Source: Candidatus Poribacteria bacterium (lineage in GTDB: Bacteria > Poribacteria > WGA-4E > UBA9662). Taken from it: a stretch of DNA of 64,000 nucleotides. Position 1 is the stretch's first letter. Each line of letters begins with the position of its first letter. The stretch covers positions 1 through 64,000 of the forward strand of contig JASMLX010000008.1 in NCBI GenBank assembly GCA_030748495.1. Reading direction: 5' to 3'. A program made the translations under genes and the position numbers. The notes beneath the pieces are model-generated. The model worked only from the letters and a program-made list of their open reading frames with translations. It was not told the origin of the DNA and did no database searches. Of the stretch, positions 26,468-36,117 are shown in pieces.

Positions 26468-27589
26468 TTAGACGACAATCGGTTTTCCGGTAGTACCTAA
26501 TACCGGCTGCTGATTCAAATAGTAGAAGATTGTAGCCCATAAATCTTCGGGTTGAATCGGTTGATCAGCCGGTTCATAACCATGAGCATCAGACGCACCA
26601 ATCACCTGTCCACCTGGAACGCCACCGCCAGCTAGTAGTATTGAAAAAACGCGTGCGTGGTGGTCACGTCCACCTTGACAATTCAGTGTAGGTGAACGAC
26701 CAAACTCCCCCATTACACAAACTAACGTTCGTTCCAGCAACCCACAGCGGTCCATGTCTGCCAATAGTGCAGATATGGCCTGGTCAAACCCTCCCAGTTT
26801 TCGACGTAGAGCAGTAAAGATTTGGCGGTGATGATCCCATCCGTCGAGGTTAACTGTTACTAGACGAATACCCGTCTCAATCAATCGCCTAGCTAACAGA
26901 CAATTCCGACCGAATGGGGTTGAACCGTAATTAGTGTGAATCTGCTCCGGTTCCCGGCTGAAGTTAAAAGTACTTGCTGGAATTGAATGGCGACCAGGCC
27001 AATTAGTATAGGAAATACTACCGATTGGCCTAGTTGTTACTATTCCTTTCAAACCAAATACAGATTGATAACAACAACTATCTGGAAGTGAGTCACTGTT
27101 AGACGATCGATCTGGTATCTGGCCAAAAGGAGATCGACTGTTATACTTAATGGGTGATGGGATAGCGACAGCAGACTGAGTGATAGCATTTCTATCATTA
27201 GCATCTATGTAGTCTGCTGACTGGCGTTGGTCCATCAACAAATAGCGAGTGGCGGATTGATGCGCCAGTTTGGTCGAGGTCATTGAACGGATTAGACAGA
27301 CCTTGTCCATCTGTTGTGCCAGTTTGGGTAAATGTTCGCAGATCTCGATCCCAGGCACATTGGTTTTGATGGATTTAAATAGGCTACCGATTGCTGTTGG
27401 TGCCTCTGGTTTCATATCCCAGAGATCCAAGTGACTGGGACCACCATTGAGCCAAATGATCAATAACGAATCAGCTGTTGCGGAGGAGGATATGGCAGGC
27501 CTAAACGAATCTGGCAAGCCAATACTGAGACCACCAAGTAGGCTAGATTTGATAAAATTGCGACGGTCAAATGTGTGTTGCGCTTTCAT
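26468..27589 (-). CDS. DUF1501 family protein with Tat-type signal
   Basis: A 373-residue protein of the DUF1501 (sulfatase-superfamily-like) group common in Planctomycetes and Poribacteria. A twin-arginine motif RRNFIKSSLLGG opens the sequence, indicating export folded through Tat. Conserved parts are IWLNGGPSHLDLWDMKP, YGSTPFGRNCLLARRLIE, VTVNLDGWDHH, VMGEFGRSP and GGRDHHARVFSILLAGGG. The middle (about residues 140-200) is clearly shorter and more irregular than in typical members of 420-480 residues. That suggests an internal deletion, perhaps an early stage of decay. Substrate unknown. No partner DUF1549/DUF1553 gene, its usual neighbour, is present. Confidence 0.75.
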   Translation of the reverse strand: MKAQHTFDRRNFIKSSLLGGLSIGLPDSFRPAISSSATADSLLIIWLNGGPSHLDLWDMKPEAPTAIGSLFKSIKTNVPGIEICEHLPKLAQQMDKVCLIRSMTSTKLAHQSATRYLLMDQRQSADYIDANDRNAITQSAVAIPSPIKYNSRSPFGQIPDRSSNSDSLPDSCCYQSVFGLKGIVTTRPIGSISYTNWPGRHSIPASTFNFSREPEQIHTNYGSTPFGRNCLLARRLIETGIRLVTVNLDGWDHHRQIFTALRRKLGGFDQAISALLADMDRCGLLERTLVCVMGEFGRSPTLNCQGGRDHHARVFSILLAGGGVPGGQVIGASDAHGYEPADQPIQPEDLWATIFYYLNQQPVLGTTGKPIVV

Positions 27590-28007
27590 ATCGATCCAAT
27601 TATACCGTACAGCCCTGGCATCGAGGTCGCTTTATTTAGTAGCGCCGACCAGGCAGGCAGTTGTCCTCTTGCTTATGAGTTATTATGAGGCGGTTTTACG
27701 ATTAAATTGGAGACACCGGCGTGCTGCCAGACATTTTGACGGAAATATACAGAATGGTCAATGTACCTTGTCGGAAACAATCCCGTAGATTCACATAATA
27801 GGTACAACTTACGAGATAGAAGGGGAGATAATTTTTGCTGTTTGTGATTATCCTTTTCATCCTGTTTCATGAGTAATTTTCTGTTATAATCTCGATATTG
27901 ATAAAATAGATCATACCTGTAATGGTATTATTTTACCCACCTAGTTTTGACATTAAGATCATTCTCCTGACAACAAGTCATCCAGATACAACACTTAATA
28001 GAATAAT
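27590..28007. other. Divergent intergenic region
   Basis: It separates the DUF1501 gene (-) from the gamma-glutamyltransferase gene (+). On the + strand TATAAT at 27885-27890 has a TG two bases upstream (27882-27883). This makes an extended -10 promoter some 120 bases before the transferase start. No gene or terminator is seen. Confidence 0.4.
27882..27890 (+). promoter_or_regulatory. Extended -10 promoter candidate for gamma-glutamyltransferase gene
   Basis: TG, one base, then a perfect TATAAT (27885-27890) is the extended -10 pattern. The -35 position (about 27862-27867, CTGTTT) is poor, as is often tolerated with an extended -10. The next gene on this strand starts at 28008. Confidence 0.4.
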
Positions 28008-29606
28008 ATGATGAGATTATCTAGAAAGAGGTTCGGAACCGTAGCCGGTCCGCATCCTCGAACTGTTCAGGCTGGAATTAGTATACTCAAAGAGGGCGGT
28101 AACGCCGTTGACGCGGCCATCGCCGCCGCCTTTACTGAAGGTGTGGTTGAGCCTAGCCACAATGGAATCGCCGGTTACGGCGGCTGTATGGTGATCTACT
28201 CAACTGAGCGTCAGAAAGTGGTGGCCATCGATTATAATACGGTTGCCCCGATGGCGGCCTCAGATCAAATGTTTCCAATCCAAAAAGCGGATGGTCCTGC
28301 TGGTTACCGCGTACCAGGACGTATCAATGTTCATGGTCCACTCTCCGTTGGTGTACCGGGCGTGGTCGCCGGACTATGTTTAGCACTTCAGGAGTTCGGA
28401 CGGTTAACATTACCTCAGGTTCTGCGACCTGCGATTCAATCGGCCCGGTACGGATTTGTGCCCAATCGGGCTAACCTGAACGGGATTACATCTAATTCCG
28501 AGCGGTGGAAACAGGATTTCCCTGAAACTGCCCGCCTATACCTGAAGAACGGTGCGCCTCCTAAACGAAATCAAAGATTGACTAATCCTGAACTTGCCCG
28601 TACTTTGGAAACGGTTGCGACCGAAGGTGCATCGGCCTTCTATAGGGGAGAGATTGCGCAAAAAATCGTCAATCATCTCCAGCAGACCGGCGGATGTTTG
28701 ACCACTGAAGATTTTCATCAGTACCAGGCCAGGATTGTAGCACCCTACCAGATCCAATACCGTGATCATCGGCTCTTCACTCCACCTCTGGGTGCAGGTG
28801 GGCTAACCGCGCTACAAATGCTAAAACTAATTGAAGGCTATGATATCGCACCAATGCCTACGGCTCGACGACTACACCTGTTGGCCGAAGCGATGAAAAT
28901 CTGTTGGACGGAACGGCTCGAACGGTTTGGAGACCCACGCTTTACGGAACTTGATCCTTCAGCCGAACTCGGTGATCCACTGGTCTCTGAACTCAAGTCC
29001 TGCCTGGAGGATGGACTCAAATCTCCACAACCGGGGAAAATCGTGGCCTACGAGCCGATCAGTTGTACCAGCCATATTTCGACGGCGGACTTGGACGGTA
29101 ACTTAGTATCGCTAACACAGACGCACGGAGGTGGTTTTGGCTCTATGGTCTCAGTGCCCGGAACTGGCCTGCTGCTAGGTCATGGCGTTGGACGTTTCGA
29201 CCCGCGTCCGGGGTTGGCTAATTCGATTGCCCCCGGCAAGTCGCCGTTGCATAATATGTCACCGATGATTGCACTCAAGGGCGATCGTCCCTTTGCCACC
29301 TACGGGATTCCCGGTGGACGAACGATTCCCAACAATCAACTCAGCCTGACCATTAACCTGATAGATCTCAACATGACAATTCAACAGGCGCTGGATACGC
29401 CTCGTCTACATAGCGAAGGGGCAGAACCGATTCAGATGGAAGACGTGGGCGAATCGACACAGGCAGAACTACAGCGACTGGGACACACCATCGAACACAG
29501 CTCCGGGATCGGAGGACCAGGACACGGTATTGTAGTTACTGATGAGCCGGCGATACAGTCCGGTGGCACCGATCCACGAGGCCAGGGTAGAGTTATGTCA
29601 TCATAA
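28008..29606 (+). CDS. ggt: Gamma-glutamyltransferase
   Basis: A 532-residue Ntn-hydrolase proenzyme that cleaves glutathione and other gamma-glutamyl compounds. The large-subunit start has [17 protein letters not shown] and [14 protein letters not shown]. The autoprocessing site is [13 protein letters not shown], with Thr354 as the expected new N-terminus and nucleophile. The small subunit contains [10 protein letters not shown] and [13 protein letters not shown]. There is no clear signal peptide, so it may be cytoplasmic, unlike periplasmic E. coli Ggt. The first ATG is 28008 and a second follows at once (28011). The SDR gene starts 73 bases downstream on the same strand. Confidence 0.9.
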   Translation: MMRLSRKRFGTVAGPHPRTVQAGISILKEGGNAVDAAIAAAFTEGVVEPSHNGIAGYGGCMVIYSTERQKVVAIDYNTVAPMAASDQMFPIQKADGPAGYRVPGRINVHGPLSVGVPGVVAGLCLALQEFGRLTLPQVLRPAIQSARYGFVPNRANLNGITSNSERWKQDFPETARLYLKNGAPPKRNQRLTNPELARTLETVATEGASAFYRGEIAQKIVNHLQQTGGCLTTEDFHQYQARIVAPYQIQYRDHRLFTPPLGAGGLTALQMLKLIEGYDIAPMPTARRLHLLAEAMKICWTERLERFGDPRFTELDPSAELGDPLVSELKSCLEDGLKSPQPGKIVAYEPISCTSHISTADLDGNLVSLTQTHGGGFGSMVSVPGTGLLLGHGVGRFDPRPGLANSIAPGKSPLHNMSPMIALKGDRPFATYGIPGGRTIPNNQLSLTINLIDLNMTIQQALDTPRLHSEGAEPIQMEDVGESTQAELQRLGHTIEHSSGIGGPGHGIVVTDEPAIQSGGTDPRGQGRVMSS

Positions 29607-29679
29607 TTCAGCCTGCTACGACTTACAGGTAGTCTATTCAACAAATAGAGCTGGAACTTATCCCTATGGAGATCTAAAT

Positions 29680-30522
29680 ATGACGGATAAATTAAAACTG
29701 ATGGCTAACCTGAACTCATTTGCAGGTAAATATGCCATTATCACCGGCAGCACCCAAGGGCTTGGCGAAGCTACAGCGCAGCTATTCGCTGAGCGTGGTG
29801 CATCGGGAATTCTCGTTACCGGACGCAATCTGGAACGGGGTAGAGCCGTAGTGTCCAAGCTAACGTCAAGTGGGTGCCGAGCTCATTTTGTTTCCGCCGA
29901 CTTAGCCAACCTCGACGCCTGTCAACAGATTGTCGCCATGGCAGACCAGGCTTTCGGTCAGGTCGATGTGCTGGTCAATGCGGCGGCTATCACAGACCGG
30001 GGCAGCATCTGGGATACCTCGCCTGAATTATGGGATCACATTATGGCTGTCAATCTCCGTGCTCCATTCTTTTTAATGCAAGGCGTACTTGAAATCATGA
30101 AGCGCGAAGAAGTTGAAGGATCGATTGTAAATATTACCAGCATCTCCGCTTATGGAGGTGACGCTCACCTGACTCCTTATGCCGCTTCCAAGAGCGCATT
30201 GGTGACGTTGACCAAGAATATTGCCTATTCGGTGATGTGCCACCGAATCCGTGTGAATGCACTCAATCTTGGTTGGATGAATACGCCGAGTGAGGATTTG
30301 ATCCAGCGGAAATACCATAGCGAGGGTAAGGATTGGCTATTGGAGGCAGAGGCTGAACAACCTTTCGGCCGACTGATTCAGCCAGAGGAAGCCGCTAGAG
30401 CAATTGCGTACCTGGCATCTGGGGAATCAGGTTTAATGACAGGAAGTGTGGTCGATTTTGATCAGTCGGTCATTGGAGCCGGGGCAACACCAAAACCGCC
30501 AGCAAGCAAATCTCTAACTTGA
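29680..30522 (+). CDS. Short-chain dehydrogenase/reductase
   Basis: A 280-residue classical SDR. The cofactor motif is TGSTQGLG (about 22-29), VNAAAI is the NNAG-equivalent, and the catalytic Tyr167 and Lys171 lie in YAASK. The acidic residue expected for NAD preference is not obvious; TGRNLERG points rather to NADP. The start is ATG 29680 with GGAG eight bases upstream, not the longer frame from 29542 that overlaps the transferase gene. Substrate unknown; such SDRs in this lineage act on sugars and sugar acids. Confidence 0.88.
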   Translation: MTDKLKLMANLNSFAGKYAIITGSTQGLGEATAQLFAERGASGILVTGRNLERGRAVVSKLTSSGCRAHFVSADLANLDACQQIVAMADQAFGQVDVLVNAAAITDRGSIWDTSPELWDHIMAVNLRAPFFLMQGVLEIMKREEVEGSIVNITSISAYGGDAHLTPYAASKSALVTLTKNIAYSVMCHRIRVNALNLGWMNTPSEDLIQRKYHSEGKDWLLEAEAEQPFGRLIQPEEAARAIAYLASGESGLMTGSVVDFDQSVIGAGATPKPPASKSLT

Positions 30523-30566
30523 TTGAGGATTTGCAGCAAACTGACTGATAGCATAGTGAGAGATGG

Positions 30567-32468
30567 TTAGTGCCAAACAATGTATGTGGGCTTTTGCCAA
30601 ACCAGGCCCAGCAAACTCCAGAAGCAACCGAGCGTATAGTCTCCCAGAATCAAGCCCAGGAAGAAAGGCACGGCTCTACGATACTGGCGAATCCCACCGA
30701 CCTTTAGAATGATGCTCTTAATGGCCCAACTAAGGAAGATGGGAAACCAGAGGCCACCCATGCCAGTACCGCTAATCAGCACATATCCACCAGGATGAAG
30801 GGGCCACCACAAGAAGCGGACTTTCATCACCATCAAGAAAATGGTAAAGAGAAAACTGGCTCCTATCATGCTCGCCTCAACCGGTTTTGGTTCAGTGGGA
30901 TGAATAATCCACGACTGTAGGCGGTTGAATGTCTCCCAACCCATATAGATGAGCCAACCCCTGGCCTTGCTGGCTGCCCCCATTTCATACAACATGTGTA
31001 AGTAGATCCAAAAGGTGATTAGAATTCCGAAAACAATAGCTAAGATCATACCGACCAGCAGTTGTCGATAGGCGATGTTGGCGCGTTCTGCCAACCGAAA
31101 AGCCTCCAGTTCGCTCGGCATAGGATGAGCACGAAAACAGCGAACGAATGGGTAAAGAAAGGTTAATCCGGTCAGGTTGGTGACACCGAGTCGTCGTGTT
31201 CCGAATAGGATGGTCAACGTGCGGCCTGGATCTACAAAAATGAGTTGATGCAGAGGAGGACCGATTTCGGCACGGATACGGGTGATACCGATCACCATCG
31301 GGAAGTAGAACAGGAAAAAAAGGCCCGCCACCCAGAGCGACATTCCCATCTGTTGGCAAAACAGGATCAGAAAAACCATGCCAACAGAAAAAATCCCCGT
31401 TGCTAATCGATAAGACATCGGCTCGCGAGCGTCGTCTAGAATGGGTTGACGAGCGAACAAACCCTGCAAGATCCGGAGATAGTAACGTCGTCCCATCCAG
31501 AGAGCGATGAAACCGAAGGCGATCCAAGCCCCCGTCTGCTGTTCTAAGTGATAGATATTTCGGCCACCAAGAGCTACAATGGCAACCTGTTGTAATCGCG
31601 CAAACCACCAGAAAAACCAACAAGAAAAAGAGAGATCGAGTGGGGTAAAGAACATCAACCCGATGGTGAACGGGTAGAAAGCGGCATGGATAGTTCCGAT
31701 AGCATTCCAGGGTCGGGTGGTAAATCTAGCCAGCGTGGCGCCTTTAATCGGTAAAGACGGCACTTCGGGATATAGATAGTTCAGGCCGTTGATCAGCTCA
31801 GCCATACCGGCTACCGCAAAGCCAAACCACATCCAGCGATTTTTGAGGAAACCAACCGAATCCTGTGTCAGGGCAAGTGGTAATTGAACAATTGGATAGT
31901 CGAGCTTTTCGTTTTCGGTCCACTGTTTACGCAATAAAACGGTTGTTGCTAGTAGCACTAACCAAAGCGCAATCACAAAACTCGACCAGGCTAGCACAGG
32001 TGCGGTCCAGGTTTGAAGTAGGTCCTGGCGATAGAGCGTCGCATCGCCCTGGTATAAACCGAGTAAAATCTGTCGATCTTTGATGGCTAACCAGGGTGGA
32101 ATATAGTCGCCAAACAGTCTAACCCATTCGTTTTCAACAGAGGCGAACATAAAGGCGTGGGCTAGAACCGGCATTAGATAACCCATCATCGTATGCCCAC
32201 TGATGGTCGTCAGCATAACGATCATCACATAAATGGTCTGGAGATCGGCTTGAGAGAACGAGATCCGCGGACTGATACGTTGGAGAAACAGGTTGAGTAA
32301 AACTAATACAAATAGTGTAAAAACGGCATTGAAAAAGAGGGAAGCGATGGTCAATTGAGTGGAGTGCCAGACCTCTGTCCCCATCATTGTCCAGAAACTA
32401 TTGAAAGCTACCAGCAACAGTCCAAAAAGCAGAACGTGCAGTTTAACGGTGGTGGCTTTGGTAGACAT
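30567..32468 (-). CDS. DUF6785/DUF6784 family polytopic membrane protein, copy 1
   Basis: A 633-residue membrane protein with about 14 hydrophobic segments from residue 10 to the C-terminus. Recognisable blocks are RKQWTENEKLDYPIVQLPL, MGRRYYLRILQGLF, FFLFYFPMVIGITRIRAEIG, RFLWWPLHPGGYVL and the end FFLGLILGDYTLGCFWSL. These match a family of large uncharacterised proteins (DUF6785 N-terminal, DUF6784 C-terminal) abundant in Poribacteria and relatives, distantly like oligopeptide transporters. The gene at 53818 is a full-length paralogue. Transport of an unknown solute is the best guess. It converges with the SDR gene. Confidence 0.75.
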   Translation of the reverse strand: MSTKATTVKLHVLLFGLLLVAFNSFWTMMGTEVWHSTQLTIASLFFNAVFTLFVLVLLNLFLQRISPRISFSQADLQTIYVMIVMLTTISGHTMMGYLMPVLAHAFMFASVENEWVRLFGDYIPPWLAIKDRQILLGLYQGDATLYRQDLLQTWTAPVLAWSSFVIALWLVLLATTVLLRKQWTENEKLDYPIVQLPLALTQDSVGFLKNRWMWFGFAVAGMAELINGLNYLYPEVPSLPIKGATLARFTTRPWNAIGTIHAAFYPFTIGLMFFTPLDLSFSCWFFWWFARLQQVAIVALGGRNIYHLEQQTGAWIAFGFIALWMGRRYYLRILQGLFARQPILDDAREPMSYRLATGIFSVGMVFLILFCQQMGMSLWVAGLFFLFYFPMVIGITRIRAEIGPPLHQLIFVDPGRTLTILFGTRRLGVTNLTGLTFLYPFVRCFRAHPMPSELEAFRLAERANIAYRQLLVGMILAIVFGILITFWIYLHMLYEMGAASKARGWLIYMGWETFNRLQSWIIHPTEPKPVEASMIGASFLFTIFLMVMKVRFLWWPLHPGGYVLISGTGMGGLWFPIFLSWAIKSIILKVGGIRQYRRAVPFFLGLILGDYTLGCFWSLLGLVWQKPTYIVWH

Positions 32469-32574
32469 GGTGAATCTATATTTTGATTTTAATTTTGAGC
32501 CTAATGGATCTGTACAGGATCAACTAGAAAGCACTGAATTGTAACATAAGTTGAAATTAAGGCTTGCAACTCGG

Positions 32575-32588
32575 AACACTTACGTGTT
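32575..32588 (+). promoter_or_regulatory. Palindromic operator candidate before XRE gene
   Basis: AACAC, four bases, GTGTT is a perfect inverted repeat 62 bases before the ATG of the XRE-type regulator. A TTGCAA box (32564-32569) just upstream could be the -35. The placement fits autorepression by the regulator. Confidence 0.35.
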
Positions 32589-32649
32589 AATGTTTCAATC
32601 ACAGGTGTTAGCCTGAAGGCTCGGGCTGGCAATTTAGAGGGGTAATATC

Positions 32650-32985
32650 ATGTTGATTGCTGAACTGATTAAGCGGAGAAGATTGGAACTAGAAATGACA
32701 CAAACACAACTGGCGGCTAATGCCAGTTTGACACCGGCTGCTATCTCCCAGTTTGAATCTGGAACACGCAAGCCGTCATTCAACACACTTTCCAGCCTGG
32801 CCGACGCGCTAAAGGTAACCACGGACTATCTGTTGGGTAAACGGAAGCAGAACTACGATGATTTATTGGCTGATCCTCAGGTGGGTCTCATGTTTAGGGG
32901 ACTAATGGGCCTCCCAGAAAAAGACAAAGAAATAATGCTGGAATTTTATCAGTTTCTGAAAAGCAAGAACGATAAAGAGACCTAA
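32650..32985 (+). CDS. XRE-family helix-turn-helix regulator
   Basis: A 111-residue Cro/CI-type protein. Residues 3-65 form the helix-turn-helix domain (LIKRRRLELEMTQTQLA, then LTPAAISQFESG), and a short C-terminal helical part (LMGLPEKDKEIMLEFYQFLKS) probably dimerises. AGAGGGG lies eight bases before the ATG. It is followed 74 bases on by an ImmA/IrrE-type metallopeptidase. The pair resembles ICEBs1 ImmR/ImmA and similar two-gene switches, in which the peptidase cleaves the repressor. A palindrome at 32575-32588 is a likely binding site. Confidence 0.85.
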   Translation: MLIAELIKRRRLELEMTQTQLAANASLTPAAISQFESGTRKPSFNTLSSLADALKVTTDYLLGKRKQNYDDLLADPQVGLMFRGLMGLPEKDKEIMLEFYQFLKSKNDKET

Positions 32986-33059
32986 ATGGATCCAGAATAG
33001 ATCCAAGTATTACGTCCCTGGCTAATTCATCATCTCGAAAGAAAGATAGATCTGATACT

Positions 33060-33836
33060 TTGCCCCGATTGAGCTATCCCGCTCGGCTTGCCCGGAAGTT
33101 ATTGCGTCGCTTGAAGGTCCAAAATCTTCCCATCCGTCCGCGAGAAATCGCGGCTAAGCTGGAGATAGAGATTTGGGAAAGACAGATGTCGAGCCAATAC
33201 GATGGTTGCCTGATATGGGTAGGCACCACCTGTGGGATTTTGCTCAATAGTACCATTCGATCTGAACCTCGCAAAAACTTTACCATCGCCCACGAACTTG
33301 GTCACTACCTGTTCGACTCACCTCCGATCTCGGTCGTCACTAAAGACAATCTGCTAAAAGTAGATTCGCATTTACTGGAATCCCATCAGAAGGTTGAGCA
33401 ACGCGCCAACCGGTTCGCAGTCGAATTGCTGATGCCAACCCCTATCTTTCAGACAGATGTCAACATCAGCACCAGGATAGGGTTAGCCGCTATCGATAGA
33501 CTGGCTGACAAGTATTCGACCTCTTTTACCAGTACCGCCATCCGATATGCCCGTCTCAATCAGCAGGCGTGCGCGGTCGTAATGACCCAAAATCAGCAGA
33601 TCCAGCACTTTGCCTACTCTGACCCGTTCCGCCAAGACAAGAGCTGTTTTTTGAAACAGGGCCGACACATTGAGATCAATTTGAGTGACAGTAACAGCTC
33701 AACTGAGATGCAAACTGTTCCACTTTCCCTCTGGTGTGAAACGGGATCAGAACGAAAAATTCAGGAACAATCTCGGCCGCTGTCCGGCAACCGTATTCTG
33801 ACTCTGCTGTGGTTGCCAGACGGTTCACAATCTTAA
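33060..33836 (+). CDS. ImmA/IrrE family metallo-endopeptidase
   Basis: A 258-residue protein with the zinc-peptidase motif HELGH (His78, Glu79, His82) and the family hallmark EQRANRFAVELLMP, which supplies the third ligand and a helix. The C-terminal 90 residues are less conserved. It probably cleaves the XRE protein encoded just upstream, lifting repression under stress or induction. The start is TTG 33060, with no strong ribosome binding site; a later start would cut into the family domain. Whether the pair governs a mobile element or a stress response is unknown. No phage or ICE genes are near. Confidence 0.85.
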   Translation: MPRLSYPARLARKLLRRLKVQNLPIRPREIAAKLEIEIWERQMSSQYDGCLIWVGTTCGILLNSTIRSEPRKNFTIAHELGHYLFDSPPISVVTKDNLLKVDSHLLESHQKVEQRANRFAVELLMPTPIFQTDVNISTRIGLAAIDRLADKYSTSFTSTAIRYARLNQQACAVVMTQNQQIQHFAYSDPFRQDKSCFLKQGRHIEINLSDSNSSTEMQTVPLSLWCETGSERKIQEQSRPLSGNRILTLLWLPDGSQS

Positions 33837-33877
33837 TCCCCCTTATACTCCATACTTTATGCACTGTACTCTGTACC

Positions 33878-35725
33878 CTACCCACCAACAGGTACACTAC
33901 CGGGGTCAATATCTGGCGTTCGGAGTCGAATAGGAGACAATTTTTCATCGACGACCTCCCAGGGAAAATCGTACTTCGGCGGATTAACAAATCTATCGGT
34001 CTCAATCTCAAGCGTGATACCACAACGGGGTTGGAGATCAATTTGTAACCACTTAGAATCGACCGATACGGTTCGATCCCCTGTTGTGAACTGCCTGAAC
34101 TGATGCTCGCCGAATGCCCCGGCCAAACTGACGACCGAACGCGCTTGCATCGGATTGAGATTGACCAGCTGGAGTCGAAACCGACCCGGCGAAACCCGGT
34201 CGACTAAAGCCGAGACATCTTCTGGTAACCCGGCCTGTTTTTTGACCGGATCAAAATGGCGAACTCGACAGTTCAGGACACCGCCGTGATAGACAGCGGT
34301 GGGACCGCCAGTTGTTAGTTGCAACAATCCCTTGGGAAAGACCGGGTTGCGTGCTTGCCAGTGATGTACGTCCCAACTAGCTGGGTCGGTGTCGTCGTTG
34401 TCTATCATCTCTAGCTTCTGACAAACGTGGTCGATATTAGCCGCTAAAAGCCGGTCTGGGAAGTCAGGAAAGTCGCCTGTAACATAGCGAAACCAGGCTC
34501 CGTTATCATCTCGACCATTGAGGCTGCTATCCCAGCCTTCAGGGTTGGCCTGACGTTTAATTCTCTCCAAATCTGATTCTGACTCCGAGGTGTTCCACAA
34601 CTGAATTGGGAGATTGGGGTTCATGGTACCGTAACTGCTCCAACCACTATCTAAATGCTTGAACGGGATCAACCAGTTCCCATTTTCGGCTCTACCTAAA
34701 GACCAGAGGAGGTCTTGTTGGGATCGAGCCAGGTCTAAATAGCGATCGTCGCCAGTCAACATGATGGCATTGCATCCGGCGATCAGCGTCGATTCCAGCA
34801 GATTGGTAGCCCCATGCGGCCATCGCCAGCCGTAGTAACCGCCCCACCACTTGCCATCCATATTCTCGCCAATTTTCCCGCTTAAACCAACGTTGTCCGG
34901 CATGATACCGCCGTTCTGGCCGGTTCGCTGCTGCCAGGCTTCGAGGTACTCCAAGATCCACTGTTTGTATTTGGGCGCGTTATCGTAGGCGTAGGCGTGT
35001 AGAATCAGACTGGTCGCGGTCAGGTTAAGGGGAACATCGCCTTTCGCCATCCGCTGATTGAGCAGGCCTAAGACCGTGGTAAAGGTTTCGTCATCGTTCC
35101 AGTTGGCCCTCTCCGTCTCAACGCCGGGGATGTCTTCGTAGGGAGCCGGGTAGTGGGCTAGGACATCTCGATGGGTCGACCAATCCTCCCGTGACATCTC
35201 CAGGCGTGGCCCTCGACTGCCGTTCAGCGGCGAGCGGATCAGCTTCAGTTCTGGATCGTAATTCTGAGCTTCCGCATCCTCCCCAATATAGAATCCAGCG
35301 AAACGGGTCGCCCGTTGCCGATCTTTGAAGATATAGGGATCACACAACCCCAGGTAGTAGAGGTAACTATAGCTTTCACCATGGTGCATCCAATCATAGT
35401 AAGCGTCGAACTCTCGGTAGACTTGACCATATTCGGTGAATTGCCAGGTGATCGCATCCCATAATTTTCGAGATAGTTGATGAATTTGATTGCTGCCGCC
35501 GACCAGATGAAAAAGAGGAAAAGTCCAGAAACTTTCATAGGCGTCGTCAGAGCCGTCCATACCCGGCCAGTTGTCTTTCCAGATCAGCGTACCATCAGAT
35601 CTGGTATATCGATCGACAAAGGCGATGCCAACCTGATTCATCATGCCGATCAAGCGTCTCTGCTGAACGGCCCAATTGGCAGGGCTAACATACTGGGTAG
35701 CTTCGATTGTCGGAATTTGGGGCAT
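33878..35725 (-). CDS. Uncharacterised 615-residue protein, possible alpha/alpha-toroid enzyme
   Basis: I do not recognise a named family with confidence. The 615-residue soluble protein has no signal peptide. It is rich in Trp, Tyr and His motifs of the kind lining carbohydrate clefts (DAYYDWMHHGESYSYL, GGYYGWRWPHGATN, NLLESTLIAGCNAIML, WNTSESES). Helical segments between about 100 and 400, with repeated W/Y-rich loops, suggest an (alpha/alpha) toroid. The last 120 residues (DRVSPGRFRLQLVNLN, RCGITLEIE) look like a beta-sandwich cap. A glycoside hydrolase or lyase role is plausible. It converges with the ImmA-like gene, 41 bases apart. Confidence 0.6.
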   Translation of the reverse strand: MPQIPTIEATQYVSPANWAVQQRRLIGMMNQVGIAFVDRYTRSDGTLIWKDNWPGMDGSDDAYESFWTFPLFHLVGGSNQIHQLSRKLWDAITWQFTEYGQVYREFDAYYDWMHHGESYSYLYYLGLCDPYIFKDRQRATRFAGFYIGEDAEAQNYDPELKLIRSPLNGSRGPRLEMSREDWSTHRDVLAHYPAPYEDIPGVETERANWNDDETFTTVLGLLNQRMAKGDVPLNLTATSLILHAYAYDNAPKYKQWILEYLEAWQQRTGQNGGIMPDNVGLSGKIGENMDGKWWGGYYGWRWPHGATNLLESTLIAGCNAIMLTGDDRYLDLARSQQDLLWSLGRAENGNWLIPFKHLDSGWSSYGTMNPNLPIQLWNTSESESDLERIKRQANPEGWDSSLNGRDDNGAWFRYVTGDFPDFPDRLLAANIDHVCQKLEMIDNDDTDPASWDVHHWQARNPVFPKGLLQLTTGGPTAVYHGGVLNCRVRHFDPVKKQAGLPEDVSALVDRVSPGRFRLQLVNLNPMQARSVVSLAGAFGEHQFRQFTTGDRTVSVDSKWLQIDLQPRCGITLEIETDRFVNPPKYDFPWEVVDEKLSPIRLRTPDIDPGSVPVGG

Positions 35726-36117
35726 AAGTAGAGGTCCTATCTTAAAAGTTTAGAAGAAGCTTAGAAAAGGCATCTACCACCTTTTCCAACTCAGGGTATC
35801 GCTTTTGAATACATTAAATCTTTAAAGCGGTTGACCATAATCCTCGAGTGTCAACTAACTGCTTTTTTGTAATAGAAACAGGGGAAATCTTCTTAAATGG
35901 ATCATGATCGGCTAATTAAACGATTATATCGGCATGTCTTAATGCAAATTCAAGTTCAGCCCAAACAGAGATTTTACTGTTAAAGCATTCTGGCATTCGA
36001 TTGATATTCGGCTCGACCAAATATTGTTGCCGAATCTCCATTTATTTGTAATCTCTCGTACTTCTTTTCAGCTGTTTAACACATAAAAATCGAGGATCTG
36101 ATGGCCAAATATTCTCT
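35726..36117. other. Intergenic stretch at the end of an IS3-family relic
   Basis: No gene is seen. The right part (from about 36000) continues the third reading frame of the decayed IS3 transposase (KLAAWAEE-like, then MCRKIEEN), so the element once extended into this stretch. No terminal inverted repeat could be fixed by eye. Confidence 0.4.

Noticed and set aside
30985-31623. 212-codon minus-strand frame inside the first DUF6785 gene
   Set aside because: Same strand, other frame of a membrane-protein gene; Cys/Ser-rich composition is that of a shadow frame.
33676-34041. 121-codon minus-strand frame across two convergent genes
   Set aside because: It overlaps the ends of the ImmA-like gene and the 615-residue gene and has no features of its own.
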